Source of the DNA: Adiantum capillus-veneris
Lineage: Eukaryota > Streptophyta > Polypodiopsida > Polypodiales > Pteridaceae
Length of the DNA stretch: 64,000 nucleotides
NCBI GenBank assembly: GCA_014529385.2
Contig: CM043953.1
Location: forward strand, 111,850,549-111,914,548
Direction of reading: 5' to 3'
In this document: in pieces, positions 47,649 to 59,828 of the stretch
How positions within the stretch are numbered: the stretch's first letter is position 1
Layout of the letters: every line of letters starts with the position of its first letter
Translations under genes and position numbers: made by a program
Notes under the pieces: model-generated
Told to the model about the DNA's origin: nothing
The model's database searches: none
The model's input: the letters and a program-made list of their open reading frames with translations, nothing else

Positions 47649-49279
47649 TTAGCAATGTCGCTATTGCCCCTATGCACTTTTTATTTTTTTATTTTTTATT
47701 TTTTTCCTTCAATTTTTACCCCTTTGGACTACCCAACCTTGCACGGCTCCTTTGATTTTTCCTTCATCACCTTTATTTGGCCCTTCCCTTGACCTATCTT
47801 CCACCAGCCTCCTCTCTCTCTATTTCTCTCTCCTCCTTCTCCCTTTTAGTCTCGGCCTCCCTCCTCTCTCTCTATTTCTCTCTCCTACTTCTCCCTTTTA
47901 GTCTTCGCCTCCCTCCTTGCCTTTGCCTTTGCTTGGCCGACCTTGAAACGAGCTAGCCTGGTGGCCCTTGAAATCTCTCTCTTCCTCTCTCCTTCACATG
48001 GGGCTGCCCTCCATCTCATGCCGGGGAGGCATTAGCGATGTCGCTAATGCCCTCCCATTTTACCTTCAAGAAAATGGCCTTCAAGGCCGCGAGAACAGGC
48101 TCTGCCATGCCATCAGTTGGCACCGGCTTCCTCCCCCAGCGTGCACCACTGGCGCGTGGCGCCACCACCTACTTCCAAATGCCATTGGCGTTTACGCCCT
48201 ACGTCACCAGGCCCGCATGCACACAGTGCCACAACTGGTGTCGCCACCAAACACCATATCCGCTAGAGCTCCTTGCTTCTTGCTCCTCCTTTGATGCTTA
48301 TGAAAGGTGCTGTTCTAGGCCATATACCCTTCGCAATCACTACTTAGCCTCCCATATGGGATCTTCCACCCGCCATGGGGTAGTAGTTGGGGCGCCCCCT
48401 CTTAGGGTAGTCTCCAAGGCTTTTTTTTAAAAAAAACCCTTCACACTCATTTAGAGTCTCCTCACTTCACAAGCTTGTCACATTTCAGTCCGAGGTCAAT
48501 TTCCTGAGCCGCAAAACCCGTCGGATTCCCACCGTGCCCCGGGAAAATCTTACCGCCTTCTAGCCCTTTTGAGCTCGCTATCCGAGGGCGCCAAAAAATC
48601 AAGAAAATTACCTTCATTGTCCCTCCTAGCACATGCCGCCAATTTTGACTCGTCATATCTTATTGACCAAGCATCCAATTGACAAGCTATTGATTTGTGC
48701 TAACTCCACATGATGCATACTATCACCAAGAACCTTGCCGAGGCAAAAAAGATGCCAGATGGCATGATTCCCCATGCGGTCGACTTGGCCCATAACTGGC
48801 CCCTCTAAAAACTTATGATGGCCATAACTTACTAGTATCCAGAGCTCCGATTGGCAATCTGAGAAGACAGGCATAGTCCACAATTCAAGCTCTATGCATC
48901 TATCTGCTCACATCTACTTGGGCCACCTGTCTGCAACTGCCCTGCCCGTCGGGGATCTGCTACACCTTCTATCTTTGAACTGCAATATCTTGAGCACCGA
49001 GGCTCCGTTTGACGACTTGATTGGACTGGCTTCTAGAGCACATCAAACATTACATTGTAGAGCACTGACTCGGTACTTCAGACACCTTCATCTGCTACCC
49101 CATCTGGACCTGTCGTTTAGCTCTCTTGGCCTAAAAAACCGCTTTAGACATACATTTCCACTACCCTTTGGTTGCCCAGGACCTCAGTACCTGCCCTATC
49201 CTTCTGCACTGCACCTGCCTACAACCTTTTCTTTGCATAGACCACTTTCTAGCTCCGACCAACTTTTGCTGCACCACCG
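46973..49279. mobile_element. 2.3-kb insertion of unknown class in a copia gag region
   Basis: The copia gag reading is lost at 46973 and resumes at 49280, and the 7-mer AATGAGG occurs on both sides (46966-46972 and 49280-49286), like a target site duplication. The insert has no terminal inverted repeat, LTR or poly(A) that I can see and no recognised protein. It is rich in CT tracts, with a 58-bp tandem duplication near 47809-47923 and a 32-G run, and has promoter-like or UTR-like phrases. A captured or non-autonomous element is likely. Confidence 0.5.
47615..47646 (+). repeat. Run of 32 consecutive G
   Basis: Seen directly. Long G runs form quadruplexes and are prone to length error in sequencing, so the exact length is doubtful. 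Confidence 0.9.
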
Positions 49280-50110
49280 CAATGAGGCAAAAATTGCTTT
49301 GCTGCGTAAAGAGCTGGAATCGAAGATCATGCATGAGGAAGATGATATGGACACTTTCCTTGCTAGTGTCAAGGATATCAATGAGCAACTTATTTATGCA
49401 GGTGAAGTCATTTCAGATAGTTCCCTTTGCACACTGTTCTTGATGCCTTGGCAGATTCTTACCAGACTTTTGCTAGTACTTGGAGACTCATGACCCAAGG
49501 AAATCCTGAAGTTGTTAATTTTGATGCATTGTGCACATTGCTGTTGCAAGAGTCACTTTCCAGAAAGAACAGAACTAGGCAGCGTGCACTTGGACAGGAT
49601 TTTATTGCTTCTCAAAGAAAGGGTGGTAACAACAATGCAGCCACTTCTTATGGTTCTACTACTAGTGGCAAAACTTATGTTCCCAATGCTTTTGTTGGCA
49701 GCACTTCGTCTGATAATTCTGGTGATAAGGGCAAAAGAAGATGCGTTGCCATTATTGTAAAGCTAATGATCACTTGATCAAGCAGTGTCCTAAGTTGAAG
49801 GACAAAGAGGCTAAGAAGAAAGAGGGTGGTTCCACTACAAATGCTGGTTTCACTACAAATGCAGCCATTGTCGAGTCTTCTGTGAAAGGAGACTGTGATG
49901 CTGATGTTGATGCAGAATGGGCTTTTAGTGCAGAGTGCACTTACAATCATGTTGTCCATGATGCATCCACGTCAGTTTCTGCACATTCACATGTGTGGTA
50001 TGACAAGTGTGAATAGAATTTTGCAAATGTAGTTGCAGATTCAAGGACTATTTCAGATGCAAAACTGTGTCATGCATGTTTTTGGCATCTGAATTTTGCC
50101 AGTTTGCTGC

Positions 50111-50499
50111 TTGAGAGAGAGATTGAGAGAGAGAGAGAGAGAACTGTGATGTCCCTTACGAAAGCTCCCTCGCTACACCCTACCATGTGTGTGATTATTC
50201 ACTAGTCTTCACCTTGCTCATTATGTCTGGCACACAACTCCAATTGCAGCTTCAAAATCAGTGCCCTCTCTTCCGTCAACTCCTCCCGTCTTTCATCGCT
50301 AGCATTGCCGCACAACAACAAAGGAAAATAGAAAGAGAAAGAATGTGTACGTGGCAATAACCACGGCTAAAATTGTGGTAGTGGTTTGAAAGCAATAATC
50401 GTGGGAATAGCTACGGTAATATACCCACATCTATTAGCGCGATGTGGTAGTGATTTGAAAGCAATAATCACGATAATAGCTACAGTAATATACCCGCAA
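50111..50499. other. Spacer between copia fossils
   Basis: A (GA)n patch at 50115-50141 and a short tandem echo: 'GTGGTAGTG.TTTGAAAGCAA' with 'AT.GCTAC.GTAATATACCC' at 50380-50425 and 50444-50495. No gene is seen. Confidence 0.5.
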
Positions 50500-51530
50500 C
50501 TCAAAAAGTGTTTCTTCATTGGCTATGGAGAAGGTGACTTTGGGTATCGCCTATGGAATCCTGAAGATGATAAAAGCTTTAGGAGCAGGGATGTAATCTT
50601 TAACAAACAAAATATGTACAAAGACTACTTGAAAAGAAAACAAACAAAAGAAACATGTATGAGTACATAGAGCTTGAGGATGGTGAAGACTCAAGGAGTA
50701 CAAACGATGACAACGTACAACAACGTCAACCAAATGAAGAACCTCAACCTATTACCCAAATATCTACAAGAGCAAGTAGACCTCTAGAAAGGTTTATTCC
50801 TTCCTTCAACCATCTCTTGATCTCAGATTCTGGAGAGCCGGAATCATACGAGGAAGCTATGCAACACAAATCTAAAGAAGAATGGATAAAGAGCATGCAA
50901 GTGGAGATGGACTCATTACATTGCAACCAAACATGGGAGTTGGTTGAGTTGCCTAAAGGTAAGTGGGCACTTCAGAACAACTGGGTGTATAAGCTGAAGG
51001 AAGAAGAAGGTGGGAAGAAAAGGTACAAGTCTAGGCTTGTGGTAAAAGGGTTTTCTCAAAAGAAAGGTATTGACTTCAATGAAATATTTTCTCATGTTGT
51101 AAAAATGAACTCAATTAGTCTTGTCTTAAGCCTTGTGGCTGCTCATGATCTAAATCTTGAGCAAATCGATGTAAATACAACATTCCCTCACGGTGACTTA
51201 GAGGAGGAAATTTACATGCTTCAACCAAAGGGGTATGAAGTAAAAGGTAAGGAGAAAATGGTTTGCAAATTAAAGAAGAGCTTGTATGGTTTAAAGCAAG
51301 CATCAAGACAATGGTACTTGAAGTTTGATCGATGGATGCTTGATCATGGATTCAGAGTGTGCAGCTCAGATCATTGCGTCTACACAAAGAATTTGGGAGA
51401 TGGGAAGTTCATCATCCTAATGTTGTATGTTGATGACATGCTGATTGCGAGTGCTAACATGTAGGGCATCAAAGACCTAAAAGAAGAGTTGTCTAAATAT
51501 TTCTCAATGAAAGATTTAGGTGCTACCGGA
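50500..51530 (+). mobile_element. Ty1/copia fossil: linker and reverse transcriptase part
   Basis: The reading passes from GYGEGDFGYRLWNPED (the usual linker before the polymerase) through RASRPLERFIPSFNHLL and KEEWIKSMQVEMDSL to reverse transcriptase (YKSRLVVKGFSQKKGIDF, KSLYGLKQASRQWY, MLYVDDML). It shares about 400 bp with 15440-15850 and ends abruptly at 51530, fused to the spacer that also lies near the other copy. Broken fossil without LTRs in view. Confidence 0.85.
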
Positions 51531-52340
51531 AAATACTATTAAACACTCTTGTCATAATTTGGTGACCTTAATCCATGTATAACAAAATACTTGGTCATGG
51601 TTTTGTAGCATGCTATCAAGTTTTAACTACACGATAATTTAAACTACATTGAAACTAATATTTCACACTTAAAAAGTCAAAACAATACTATATAGTATCC
51701 TATGGCTATAAGACCATGAGATGCCATCTATTGCACCTATGGCCTTAAGGCCATATGGTGCTCTTTGTAGACATGTCTATGACTTTAATATGTCTCTTTA
51801 TGACCTCAAGGCCATAGGGTTAGGATTGTTAGAGCTGGTTCCAACGTATAAAGAGATCCAGTCCTTCAAATCCATATGGGACTTTATTTATGTGCCACCC
51901 TATGTCCCTAAGGCTATAGGTTGTCTTAAGGCCACAAGATGTTGTTTATGCCAATAAGAAACCCTTCTATGCTCTATGTTGGCACTCTATGTCCCCAGGC
52001 GCACAAGGTGTGCCTCATATGCTAGTTAAAAACCCTTTATTCTATATGTTGTCACCATATGGCCTTAGACCATAGGGTGCCCTCTGTGCTAGTAAGAAAT
52101 CCTATATACTCTGTATTTGCACCCTATGTACCTAGGTCCACAAGGTACCCTCTATGCTAGTAAGAAATCCTCTACGCTCAATATTGAGACCATATGGCCC
52201 CAAAGCCATAGGATATCCTCTATGGTAGTGAGAAAAACCCTCTATGATCTATGCTCACAAACAATTAAAAAATCTAAACAATACTATAGAGTATCCTATG
52301 TCCCTAAGACCATAAGATGTCATCTATTGCACCTATAATT
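51531..52340. repeat. Spacer and type A satellite block
   Basis: 51535-51720 matches 16397-16580, and 51628-52112 matches 18365-18849. The block carries palindromes such as CTATGGCCTTAAGGCCATATG and the 'CTATGCTAGTAAGAAATCC' spacer. Open frames here are repeat products. Confidence 0.75.
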
Positions 52341-53042
52341 CCATTTGGTATTTTATTTAACTATACAAAGTTAGATGAGGCACTTACTTAGATAAACTAT
52401 CATAATTCTAACTTTGAAATTATTTCTTAACATAAAACTACAATATAAAAACTCCTAATATAAGTTTGTGCCAAAGAATCAATGTTAAGATGAAGATTTT
52501 TTACATCAAGTATATGCTTTAAAACTTCACTCAAAGGTTTTAGAGATGGTGTCTCAAAAAAGGGAGGTGTTTAAAAACACCATCTGATGTAATAATACGA
52601 ATTGTATACATTGATTATGTCAAAATAGTATAAAGTATAAACATAAAGATTACCACCAACTTGACAGTTTCATAAAAATGATGGTCTTCATCGCATGTAC
52701 AATAAAGTACTAACTAGAAAGAGTATGATATCTCCAAGATTGAGGGTGTTCAAAAAACATCGTTTTGTAACACTACCAAATGTCAAGAACATTTTGATTG
52801 TTTGGATCACTTAATAAAGACAATTAATAAGAAGAAAAAGTTAACAATACCATAGAAGCATCAAACAATGAAACCAAAGAACTTGAATGAGAGAAGTCTC
52901 CTCACAATAGGATGCACTTCATTAAAAAAACAGTTTAAAGATGTTTCAAGATATTCCACAACATTTCATCAAGTTTAAATTTTGAAAAGTACACATTGCC
53001 AAATACTTGGTAGATGCTATTTCGAATACTTAACTAGTGCAC
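52341..53042. other. Diverged spacer, no gene
   Basis: It has the same arrangement as 16120-16500 at low identity, including a palindrome near 52545-52585 (GATGGTGT..ACACCATC, containing GGTGTTTAAAAACACC). I see no gene. Confidence 0.5.
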
Positions 53043-53820
53043 TTAAAATGGCCTCCTTCTCTTGAGATTTTGAGTTCTTTGAGACATATAACATTGCATT
53101 ACATAGTGAGTCTCAGGATCAGGATGGAACATTACAAAATTTCTTATGGTATAGTCTCTCTTGTCTTTAGCATACAACCATCCACGTAACCATGGAACAA
53201 TTTCATCTTTTAAAAAACTTTGAAGCAATTGAGTAGGTTGGTTCCAAAACTTTGGAAAAATCATATAAGTTCCTTGCATATTCCGCATCACTCGATATGG
53301 ACTATCATCAAATATTATAGTGTTGCCCCCATCTAAATAATCAAATAGCTTCCATATGGTCGAAAGATTTTTTTGATAGGCTCTTTTGTAACCGATCATG
53401 AAATTTGAATTTTGGCAGTACCAGTTATCCAGAATCATCTTGAATTTGTGACTTTGTGTAGGAAAATAGGTCTTGATTATGTGTTGAGCTTTTTGTAAAC
53501 GATGGCAGCTCCAAATCCAAACCTCAAAGAACTCAAAGCGAAATCTTAAGAAATACTCTGCATCTGGACGCACCGCATACACCTCATTATTATCTTCTAC
53601 AATGCACATGTACTTGGTCCAAGTTGGCCTTGATTGAAGCTCAAATGTTGCAAGAAGCACACCCTCTAAATCCAAGATAAGCGTTCTTTTGTCCTGTTTG
53701 AAAGATATTGGTAGATAATGAAACCATTGCTCTTGGTTTGAATGTGATATTTGATGTAATATGAAAGGAAGCTCCTCTATTTTGTGATAATCTAATAGCA
53801 AACCATTTTTTCTTAGAAGC
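53043..53820 (-). CDS. FCP1-like HAD phosphatase domain protein
   Basis: An exon begins after a TTTCAG acceptor at about 53821 and ends with a stop at 53043, giving some 258 residues. It has the FCP1/NIF layout: motif I RTLILDLEGVLLATF, the strand VRPDAEYFLRF.FEFFEVWIWSC, and motif III NTIIFDDSPYRV. Motif I is D-L-E-G rather than D-x-D-G, so the second aspartate, the acid/base in phosphatases, is Glu. FCP1-like enzymes dephosphorylate phosphoserine in protein tails such as that of RNA polymerase II. The substrate here is unknown. It sits about 560 bases downstream of a related gene on the same strand. Upstream exons may lie in the spacer. I see no interruption, so it may be functional. Confidence 0.6.
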
Positions 53821-54378
53821 CCTGAAATGATTTTTAAAAAAAAGTTAATATAGAGATCTTAAGTGTGGTTGAAGACCTTAGGGACATAGGGTGCTAATTT
53901 GTGGTTACACTTAGTAAGTCCTATGCAAGAACACATGCCAAACTATGACCCTATGGCCTTAGATTCATAGGCTGTTGAGACCATAAAGTGAAATTCCCCC
54001 AAGGTTATAGAGCAAGATTTAACCTTATGAACATGTAGATTGTCCTTCATGGCACAGTGAACTCAAATTTCAAAGCAAACAACTATAAAAGCTTTTTAAA
54101 AAAAGAGCATTTGGCACATGAAACTCAGAAGTTACTTATAGTATTGAAAGACAATCTAAAAAACTATTAATCATTTACATCTTCATATATCTTGAAACCC
54201 TAAGCACTCTAACAAAGTCTCTGAGTACATAAAGATCTTTGTAAATGACAAAATGTTACAAAAAATTGCTCCATCATTTCTTGATATAGGGCTATTTGAG
54301 ATCATACTGAATTTTTAGATGCTTTATATAATTCCTGGCTTCATGTACTTTGATCACAAGCTCCTTTTATACCAATTT
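53821..54378. other. Spacer between the two HAD-like genes
   Basis: AT-rich, with a few degenerate 'CCCTATGGCCTTAG' satellite traces at 53870-54020. It could be an intron if the two HAD-like blocks form one gene. The stop at 54379 argues against that. Confidence 0.45.
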
Positions 54379-55692
54379 TTAGGCAAGCATGATTGCTTCT
54401 GTACCTTTCAAGGCTGATAATGATTTGATATTCTTTAAGACCCTTACTTTTTCTCGATCACGTGCTGAAAGTTTCTTGTCTTGACTTCGAGTGGACATTC
54501 CACTAGTGCTAGATGTTGTAACTTTCTCATCGTGAAGAGGACGAGAAACTTCTGGTAGCCTTCTCGTGGAGTAGATTTTTCCTAGAAAAATTAGATTTCT
54601 CTCCTCCCACCCTGCAACAACCTTGTGTATATGGTTATAAAGCTCATGACCTTGAGCAATGGGTGCTTGTCCATATAAATGAGACCCTATTACTGTGCAA
54701 ATGTCATTAACATGATTGAGAGCTTTGATATATGGTAGCAGCTCCCCAAGGAGGATATTATCCTCCTCATCATCAACATTAAATGATGGTGGAAAAATAC
54801 AATTCAATGCAGGATTCACACATCCCTTTAATGGTTCATCATCTACAAGAAGCAATCTTCTTGCATCAAGCCCAAATTTTGATGATGCAATAGCCAACGG
54901 TTTGAAAAGTTCTTCTACTCCTGGATTATCTAAGCGAGTGATCCTTGATTCTATGCATGGTTGAAATTGGCTTTGCCCCCAGATCATAAAGAATGGAAAT
55001 TTTGCTGTAGCTTCCTTTTCTAAAATCTTGATGATGTCCACAACATGCATGTCATTAGAAGCTGACTATATCCCTACATTGAGATTGCTAAATAGAGCCT
55101 TTAAAAACTCAATGCATCCTGGATGAAGAACAATATGCTCATGTCCAAACTTTAAGCTCTTCATTTTCTTGGACTTTTGCCAGCATCTCCTCAGGAACAA
55201 TCCACACAAGCTCACTATTATAGTCAGCATTGGTTTGTTGGTGGATGGAAGGTCTGACTCACCATGCACTTCGATTTCCAAATCCTGGGGTGCTAAAATA
55301 TTTCTGTTGGATTCTCCTTCTGGCGTTGCACATGTTCTGGAACTTCCATTGCCTTCTACTTCCATTCTGGTGTCATGCAATCTAATTCCCAACTCTTGGG
55401 CTACTAGAATATTTTCATTGGATTCTTCTTCCTCCCTTGCACATGTTCTAGAACTTTCACTGTGTTCTTCCATTGGATTACTCTTTAAATTTATCTCCGG
55501 TCATTGTAGCAGTTGACCTTCAAATACTTGTAGATTCTTGTCATCTTTGTCAGAAACTCTTTGGTTGGCATGGAGATTGATAGAATCTTTCTCAGTAGGG
55601 TCAATGGCATTAGCATCCTCTATACAAACAATATCGAGTAAAACTTTGCCAGCCGCAATATCTTGTTGAAGGACTGCAAGTTTAAAGAACAC
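54379..55692 (-). pseudogene. FCP1/HAD-like phosphatase relative (copy 2, fuller)
   Basis: Same gene as 1-738 but with its second half. The 55692-55066 part gives the acidic N-terminus and the HPGCIEFLKALFSNLNVGI strand. 55050-54379 gives MHVVDIIKILEKEA, PFFMIWGQSQFQPC, then motif III LLLVDDEPLKGCVNPAL and a long basic C-terminal tail (RSQDKKLSARDREKVRV). Motif I lacks the aspartates (SLCG). TAG at 55066 is shared with copy 1. TGA at 55501 is CGA in copy 1 and so arose after the duplication by one C-to-T at a CpG. The gene is followed on the same strand by a second HAD-like gene, suggesting an old tandem pair. Confidence 0.6.
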
Positions 55693-57533
55693 CTAATTTT
55701 AGATTCCAAAGTATCTACATTTTGATAACTCTTTTTTGTCACACTCTTAGAAAAAAATAATCGCAAATAGCAAATTTTCTAACTGACAACACAGCTACAA
55801 TGAATTTATTTTTATGATACTTATTGTCTAGAGATTCCTAATCTTTATCTAGCTACATTAGTTCTTTGTCCATGATGGTGGCGCCTAGAAGTATACTTGG
55901 AGAAACATTTATGCCTTTAAGCTCTCGAGCAGAAGTCTCATTTTCTATTGCCATGATCTTCTTGCATTGGATGATTTCCTTGACTAAGTTTCTTATGGCC
56001 TTCAGGCCATATGGTTCTCTTTGTAGATATCTCTATGACTTTAAGATAATCCAAAATATGTTTCTTTATGGATTCAAGGACATAGGGTTAGGATTGTTGG
56101 GAGGTCTCAACATATAAATAGATATGGCTTCAAAGCCATATGGTACTTTATTTATGTGTCACCCTATGGCCCTAAGGCCATAGGTTGTCATAGGGCCACA
56201 AGATGCCCTCTATGAGCACTAGTAAGAAACCATATATGCTTTATGTTGGCATCCTATGACCCGAGGGCCACAAGGTCTGCCTTTTACGCTAGTAAGAAAC
56301 CCTTTATGCTACATGCTATCACTCTATGGCGTTTGGGCCATAGGGTGCCCTCTGTGCTAGTAACAAATCCTCTATGCTCTATGTTTGCACCCTATGGACC
56401 TAGGGCCACAAGTTACCCTGTATGATAGTAAGAAATCCTCTATTCTCTATGTTTGCACCCTATAGACCTAGGGCCACAAGGTAGCCTCTATGCTAGTAAG
56501 AAATCCTCTATGCTCAATATTGAAACCGTATGGCCCCAAGGCCATAGGATTTCCTCTATGCTAGTAACAAAAACCCTCTACGCTCTATGTTGGCACCCTA
56601 TGGAGACTTGAGGGCCACAAGGTACCCTTTATAATGCTACTAAGAAACCTTGTCTACATTGGCAACCTACAGCCCTCGGGCCATAGGGTGCATCAAATGG
56701 CTCCTAGACCACATGGTGCCCTCTATGCTAGAAAGGAAACCTCTGCGCTCTACATTGCCACTCTATGGCCCCAAGGCCATAGGGTGCAAGTACTTTAATT
56801 CACAAATGCATTGATCTGTTGGTGGATGGAAGGTCCGGCTCCCCATGCACTTTGATTTACAAATCCTGAGGGGCAAAAGTATTTGTGCTAGATTCTCCTT
56901 ATGGAATTGCACATGTTTTGGAACTTGCATCGCCTTCTAGTTCCAATTTACAAACTTAAACAATGGTTATACATTATACAATCATTTCTTTGCAATAAAC
57001 CTTGATACAATGTTCCGATTTCTACATGAGAAGCTAAAAAATTCTACTAGTCCTAGCTTCCCTCTATTGAAAAAAATTCAAGATATAAATTCCAATTCTC
57101 TGCATTATCTAGAAGAGAAACAAAATCATAGTTTGGAACAAAATACTCGCACTTTATATCTTTGAATAAAATCTTGTTACAATCAAAGAACTAGATCTTC
57201 ACATAATCCAAAGGACAAATGCTTCAATAACCATTTATACTCGATGTTTACTATCTAAGCAAATAATTGGCATTTACAACAAATGTTGAATACATGTTTA
57301 ATCTAGTTAGTTGCAATACAAAGATAATTATTTCAAAGCGAATATGTTTAATCTAGTTAGTTGCAATACAAAGATAATTATTTCAAACACTTACACCATC
57401 AATTCACAATAGAAGAACTTACACCCAACAAAAAATGATCATACATCAATTGTTCAAACTCTCATTTTGGAATTTTGAGGACTAAATACTTTTTAGTTTT
57501 TTCTATCTTATTTCATTCTCAATAGAACCTTAA
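55693..57533. repeat. Spacer, satellite block and HAD exon relic (copy 2 of 739-2461)
   Basis: 55993-56790 is the type A satellite with one more unit than copy 1. 56815-56945 is the relic of the HAD-like acidic exon. The remainder is AT-rich with the 50-bp tandem duplication. No active gene is seen. Confidence 0.75.
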
Positions 57534-58822
57534 CACTAGGTTGGTAACCTAACAGGACATAAAAGTGTCCTTTCAGGGTTTTGAAAAAAACCTCCAAAAC
57601 CATAGTAGATCCACTCATTTTGTAAAATCCTTTCATGAGGTTATAGTTCAAGGCCTACGACACATGTAAAAAATAAGAAACTTGTAAAATTTCTCATCTT
57701 TTGGTCACACCAAGCCTCCAAAGTTGATGGACCGGTACATTTTCATCAAAACAGCCATTTCTTACGTTTTGTTGCATAAAAATAAGATTAGGGATTTTTG
57801 TAGGACTTGAGTTAAATTCCCTAGTTAACTTCAATCGGTTGGTGATCAAAACATATGATTGCTTCTCATTCACTATTTTTTGTTTTTCCAAAAGAAATAG
57901 GTACAAAAAAGTTGAATTTTTACCATTCTGCAAACCTATCATCAAAGTTTCTATAGCCACACTCAATACAAATAATATATGCATGTTTTCTTAGTTCCCT
58001 ATTGTCCTTTAGGTTTATAAGGAGCCATGGAGCATGTCAAAAGAATAATACATCTCTTACCAAGGGGAATCTTGAGGACAAAGATGAAGTGCTAAATACA
58101 ACAAACATGAAAAACCTGGGTTCAACATTATGAGTTGTAGAATCCCATAGAAACTATTCAATATCTAGCCAAATATGATCCTTATGACTAGATATGGTTA
58201 CTACCTACAAAATGCATGTAGTTGTCACAAGAAACTAACAATATTGAAAAAGATATACTTGATATACTAGAATGCTTCGTTTTCTTCTATAATTGAAAAA
58301 ATCAACCATCGTTGTACACTATGCAAAATAGGGTATTAGGTGCCCCAAAACTCAAGGAATATTAGCTTTATGTTACAATATGGGACATAGAAAATCAAAA
58401 CTTCATTTGGATATCATGAAAGCCACCAAAAAAATTTTAGAAGAGCTAAAATTGGCTAAAAAACAGGATTTGACAATTTTTGTAATTTGGTCATAACTTA
58501 CAACTTTAACATTTACTTCTCCCTAGAAGCATCAGGACATGTTGAGGACTACTAAAGATAGTTCTCTAGCATTATAGACCTCACAAACATGAATTCTAGA
58601 GTGGTATAGTTGCAAAAAGATGAAAAAAGCCAAAAACAGGACCCGTTTTTTCACACAGTTAAGGTTGTGAAATGTTGTGCAAGGACAAGGTTAAAGATGG
58701 AATTGATATTCCAAAAAAATGTCGAGTTTTTTTCAGCTCATAAGACAACTTTCTAGACAGATAGCACCTCAAAATCCATTTTGAAACTCTTGACATAAAA
58801 GTGTCCCATTACCAACCTAGTG
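57534..58822. mobile_element. Non-autonomous TIR transposon, copy 2
   Basis: CACTAGGTTGGTAA termini and flanking TTAA as in copy 1. About 32 bp near the right end is missing, with the break between two GACATA motifs, so the right subterminal AACAGGACATAAAAGTG motif is partly lost. The minus-strand frame inside (57694-57984) is shifted relative to copy 1, which argues that it is not a gene. Confidence 0.7.
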
Positions 58823-59828
58823 TTAATCACAAGATAAGAAATATATGTCCCTAATGTATATGGACACAAGATATAAGGCCAAAGAAAAATGTTCTTGAAA
58901 CACTTAAAGAGTCTTTAGGTGACCTAGAATAACCAACCTATGGTTTAAAGGCCATAGGGTGTCATGTGATGTTTTATAAGATGTGTCCATAAGAGCTAGG
59001 TGATTTGCATCCATGGGGTGATTTAAGTGCCCCTGTGGAGATTCTATGTCACCACCCTATGGCCCTAAGGCCTTAGGGTATCCCAAATGCTCTTGGATAA
59101 CTTATGTTTCGTTCTAGAATAGCCCAAATACTCATGTGCCCGTTTAGAGACTTTATGTAATCTCTCTATATACATAAGATTGTAGGATAGCTGTGTTGAC
59201 ACCCTATGGCCTTAAGGCTGTAGACTAGCCCAAATGCTTATGTGCCCTTTTAAAGACTCTATGTAATCACCCTATATCCGTAAGATTGTAGGGTAGCCAA
59301 ATGCTTTTGGGGGATTCTATGTTGACACCCTATGGGCCTAAGGCTATAGAGTAACCCAGATGCTTATGTGCCCTTTTAGAGACTCCGTGTAATCACCCTA
59401 CATCTGTAAGGTTGTAGGGTATCCCATTTTCTTTTGGGGGATTCTATGGCCCTAGGGACATAGGGTGTCATGTCTACAAAGAACTCTATGACCCTCAAGT
59501 CATAGTGTATTCTTCCCAAACCTCATATGATCAATTAACTTTAAAGTATTACATAATATATATCATATGACCATATATAAATGTAGAATTCTATTTACCA
59601 AAACATGTCCATATAATATCATACACTTAAGTCTAATTCATTTACTGTGAAAAAAACTCAAACTCACAAGTTCACATTTTTTCAAAGAAAATAAATTGAG
59701 AAAAATAACGAGCCAAACATCAATTTTTTTACCATCATGGGCAGATTTGAGATGGGACAAATAAAATAAAATGACAACAATAATAATCTAAATATCAGTA
59801 ATGTAATATCATGGGTGGCTAGCTTAAA
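58823..59828. repeat. Diverged satellite block and AT-rich spacer (copy 2 of 3786-4785)
   Basis: Same layout as copy 1 with point differences, mostly transitions. No gene is seen. Confidence 0.65.

Larger units (their letters stand above)
46037..50110 (+). mobile_element. Ty1/copia fossil: short 5' LTR, leader, gag, interrupted by an insertion
   Basis: An LTR of about 200 bp ends in TTCCAACA at 46238. It is followed at 46241 by TGGTATTAGAGTAGG, the copia-type primer-binding site for initiator Met-tRNA. A gag-like reading starts with ATG at 46598 (ADNNADVFKMFAAKDR). The middle of gag resumes at 49280 (NEAKIALLRKELESKIM, then a zinc knuckle CHYCKANDHLIKQCP at 49745), and a GAG-pre-integrase-like trace reaches 50110. 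Between lies a 2.3-kb insertion (46973-49279). The element is broken in several places and no 3' LTR is found. Confidence 0.75.
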
